33,888 bases of DNA from Paracoccaceae bacterium (GTDB taxonomy: Bacteria > Pseudomonadota > Alphaproteobacteria > Rhodobacterales > Rhodobacteraceae). A program made the position numbers and the translations under genes. The stretch is from positions 1 through 33,888 of the forward strand of contig SLBI01000286.1 of the NCBI GenBank assembly GCA_007126375.1. Direction: 5' to 3'. Under the pieces are notes generated by a model. The model ran no database searches, was not told where the DNA came from, and was given only the letters and a program-made list of their open reading frames with translations. Of this stretch, positions 32,288 through 33,888 are shown piece after piece (within the stretch, counting starts at the first letter, position 1; each line of letters starts with the position of its first letter).

Positions 32288-33888
32288 ATGACACTCGATT
32301 CCCGCATCGCCGCCGTGACCGAGCGCATCACCGCGCGATCTGCAGCCAGCCGCAGCGCCTATCTCGACCGTCTCGACCGTGCGGCAGACGCGGGTCCGGC
32401 CCGGGCGCATCTGAGTTGCGGCAACCAGGCCCATGCCTATGCCGCGACGGGGCCGGACAAGGATCGGCTGGCCGAGGGCCGGGCGCCGAATCTCGGCATC
32501 GTCACCGCCTACAACGACATGCTCTCGGCGCATCAGCCGTTCGAGAGCTTTCCGGCACTGATCCGCGCAGCCGCGCGGCGGGCCGGCGCGACGGCGCAGG
32601 TGGCGGGGGGCGTGCCGGCGATGTGCGACGGAGTCACCCAGGGCCAGCCGGGGATGGAGCTGAGCCTCTTCTCGCGCGACGTGATCGCGCTCGCCGCCGG
32701 GGTGGCGCTGAGCCACAACTGTTTCGACGCCGCGCTCTATCTGGGCGTCTGCGACAAGATCGTGCCCGGTCTGGTGATCGCCGCCGCCACCTTCGGCCAT
32801 GTGCCGGCGGTGTTCCTGCCCGCCGGGCCGATGACCAGCGGCCTGCCGAACGACGCCAAGTCCGAGGTGCGCAAGCGCTTCGCCCGTGGCGAGATCGGCC
32901 GTGAGGAACTGATGCGCGCCGAGATGGCCAGTTACCACGGTCCCGGCACCTGCACCTTCTACGGCACCGCCAACACCAACCAGATGCTGATGGAATTCAT
33001 GGGGCTGCACCTGCCGGGCGCGAGTTTCGTCAACCCCGGCACGCCGTTGCGCGACGCGCTGACCGAGGCCGGCGTGGCGCGCGCCGCGGCGATCACGGCG
33101 CTGGGGAACGACTATCGCCCCGCCGGCCGCATCCTCGACGAACGCGCCTTCGTCAACGGGATGGTGGGGCTGATGGCCACCGGGGGCTCCACCAACCTCG
33201 TGATTCACCTCCCGGCGATGGCGCGGGCGGCGGGCGTGCTGCTGGAACTGGAGGATTTCGCCGCCGTCTCGGCCGCGGTGCCGCTGATGGCCCGGGTCTA
33301 TCCCAACGGGCTGGCGGATGTGAACCATTTCCACGCCGCTGGTGGCCTCGGCTACATGATCGCCGAATTGCTGGGCGCGGGGCTGCTGCACGACGATGTC
33401 GTGACGGTCGCGGGCGACGGGCTGGCCCGCTACGCGCAGGAGCCGAAGCTGACGGAGGATGGGCTGGCCTGGCAGCCGGGCGCCGCGGCCAGCCTGAACG
33501 ATCGCATCCTGCGGCCGGCCGCCGGCCCCTTCCAGCCCACGGGCGGCCTGCAGCGGCTGGCGGGCAATCTGGGCGAAGGGGTGATCAAGGTTTCCGCGGT
33601 GGCCGAGGAGCATCTGGCGCTGGAGGCGGCGGTGCGGGTCTTCGACAGCCAGGAGGCGGTGAAGGCCGCCTATCAGGCCGGCGAGTTCACCGAGGACACG
33701 GTGGTGGTGGTCCGCTTTCAGGGGCCGAAGGCGAACGGCATGCCGGAACTGCACGCGCTGACGCCGCTGCTGTCGGTGTTGATCGATCGCGGGCTGAAGG
33801 TGGCGCTGGTGACCGACGGGCGGATGTCCGGAGCGTCGGGCAAGGTGCCGGCAGCGATCCACATGTCTCCCGAGGCGGCCGAGGACGG
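32288..33888 (+). CDS. edd: Phosphogluconate dehydratase (Edd), partial
   Basis: Edd converts 6-phosphogluconate to KDPG, the first committed step of the Entner-Doudoroff pathway. The protein belongs to the IlvD/Edd iron-sulfur dehydratases. The N-terminal Edd stretch [21 protein letters not shown] is present. Candidate cluster ligands are Cys113 ([13 protein letters not shown]), Cys155 (GVCDKIVPG) and Cys222 ([16 protein letters not shown]). [30 protein letters not shown] and [14 protein letters not shown] also fit Edd rather than dihydroxyacid dehydratase. The ATG at 32288 follows CCGGAGG. The frame runs off the right edge after 533 codons of about 600, so the C-terminus and the usual partner eda lie beyond it. 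A LacI-type operator lies just upstream. Confidence 0.96.
   Translation, partial: MTLDSRIAAVTERITARSAASRSAYLDRLDRAADAGPARAHLSCGNQAHAYAATGPDKDRLAEGRAPNLGIVTAYNDMLSAHQPFESFPALIRAAARRAGATAQVAGGVPAMCDGVTQGQPGMELSLFSRDVIALAAGVALSHNCFDAALYLGVCDKIVPGLVIAAATFGHVPAVFLPAGPMTSGLPNDAKSEVRKRFARGEIGREELMRAEMASYHGPGTCTFYGTANTNQMLMEFMGLHLPGASFVNPGTPLRDALTEAGVARAAAITALGNDYRPAGRILDERAFVNGMVGLMATGGSTNLVIHLPAMARAAGVLLELEDFAAVSAAVPLMARVYPNGLADVNHFHAAGGLGYMIAELLGAGLLHDDVVTVAGDGLARYAQEPKLTEDGLAWQPGAAASLNDRILRPAAGPFQPTGGLQRLAGNLGEGVIKVSAVAEEHLALEAAVRVFDSQEAVKAAYQAGEFTEDTVVVVRFQGPKANGMPELHALTPLLSVLIDRGLKVALVTDGRMSGASGKVPAAIHMSPEAAED

Overview
The window is chromosomal DNA of a GC-rich alphaproteobacterium, most likely a member of the Rhodobacteraceae. 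Pointers are an Usg-family gene, an RpoHII-like heat-shock sigma factor, a small RSP_7527-like protein, an Entner-Doudoroff dehydratase gene, and dense gene packing with many 4-base start/stop overlaps. Genes were called from recognisable motifs. Starts were chosen from Shine-Dalgarno sequences, overlaps and family length. No replication origin, CRISPR array, insertion sequence or integrase gene was seen.

Layout. 1-5406: trmFO (cut by the left edge) and gyrA on the minus strand, usg on the plus strand, then an overlapping yqaA-type/dsbB pair on the minus strand. 5508-6383: tRNA-Leu(CAA) followed at once by an AT-richer two-gene insert, a HEPN-domain protein and an unrecognised partner. 6443-12024: minus-strand run amidase, DapC-like aminotransferase, ftsK. 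12203-13429: UbiH-type FAD hydroxylase. 13479-17960: minus-strand genes for a Trm112-like protein, a LON substrate-binding-domain protein, a thioredoxin-TPR protein (CnoX/YbbN), exonuclease III and GlpD. 18206-20091: gshB overlapping an alpha/beta hydrolase. 20126-21649: comM/yifB. 21915-23700: rpoH (RpoHII-like) and a ChaN-family gene. 23799-28553: overlapping run coaBC, dut, membrane-anchored moeB/thiF-type gene, M3 peptidase. 28610-30559: a DUF4168 protein, an M48 metalloprotease and a PIN-domain protein. 30552-32052: rlmI and an RSP_7527-like small protein. 32288-33888: edd, cut by the right edge.

Most genes are housekeeping: DNA topology and segregation (gyrA, ftsK), RNA modification (trmFO, rlmI, Trm112-like), redox and thiol homeostasis (dsbB, gshB, thioredoxin-TPR), stress transcription (rpoH) and cofactor or nucleotide metabolism (coaBC, dut, moeB). 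Three places stand out. The insert next to tRNA-Leu(CAA) carries a gene pair of foreign composition that could be a HEPN-based two-component system. The rpoH upstream region holds a close match to an ECF (RpoE/ChrR-type) promoter, and a heme/iron-type ChaN gene follows rpoH by 7 bases. The region between the DUF4168 gene and the M48 gene holds three copies of an 8-base motif, one of them inside a perfect dyad.
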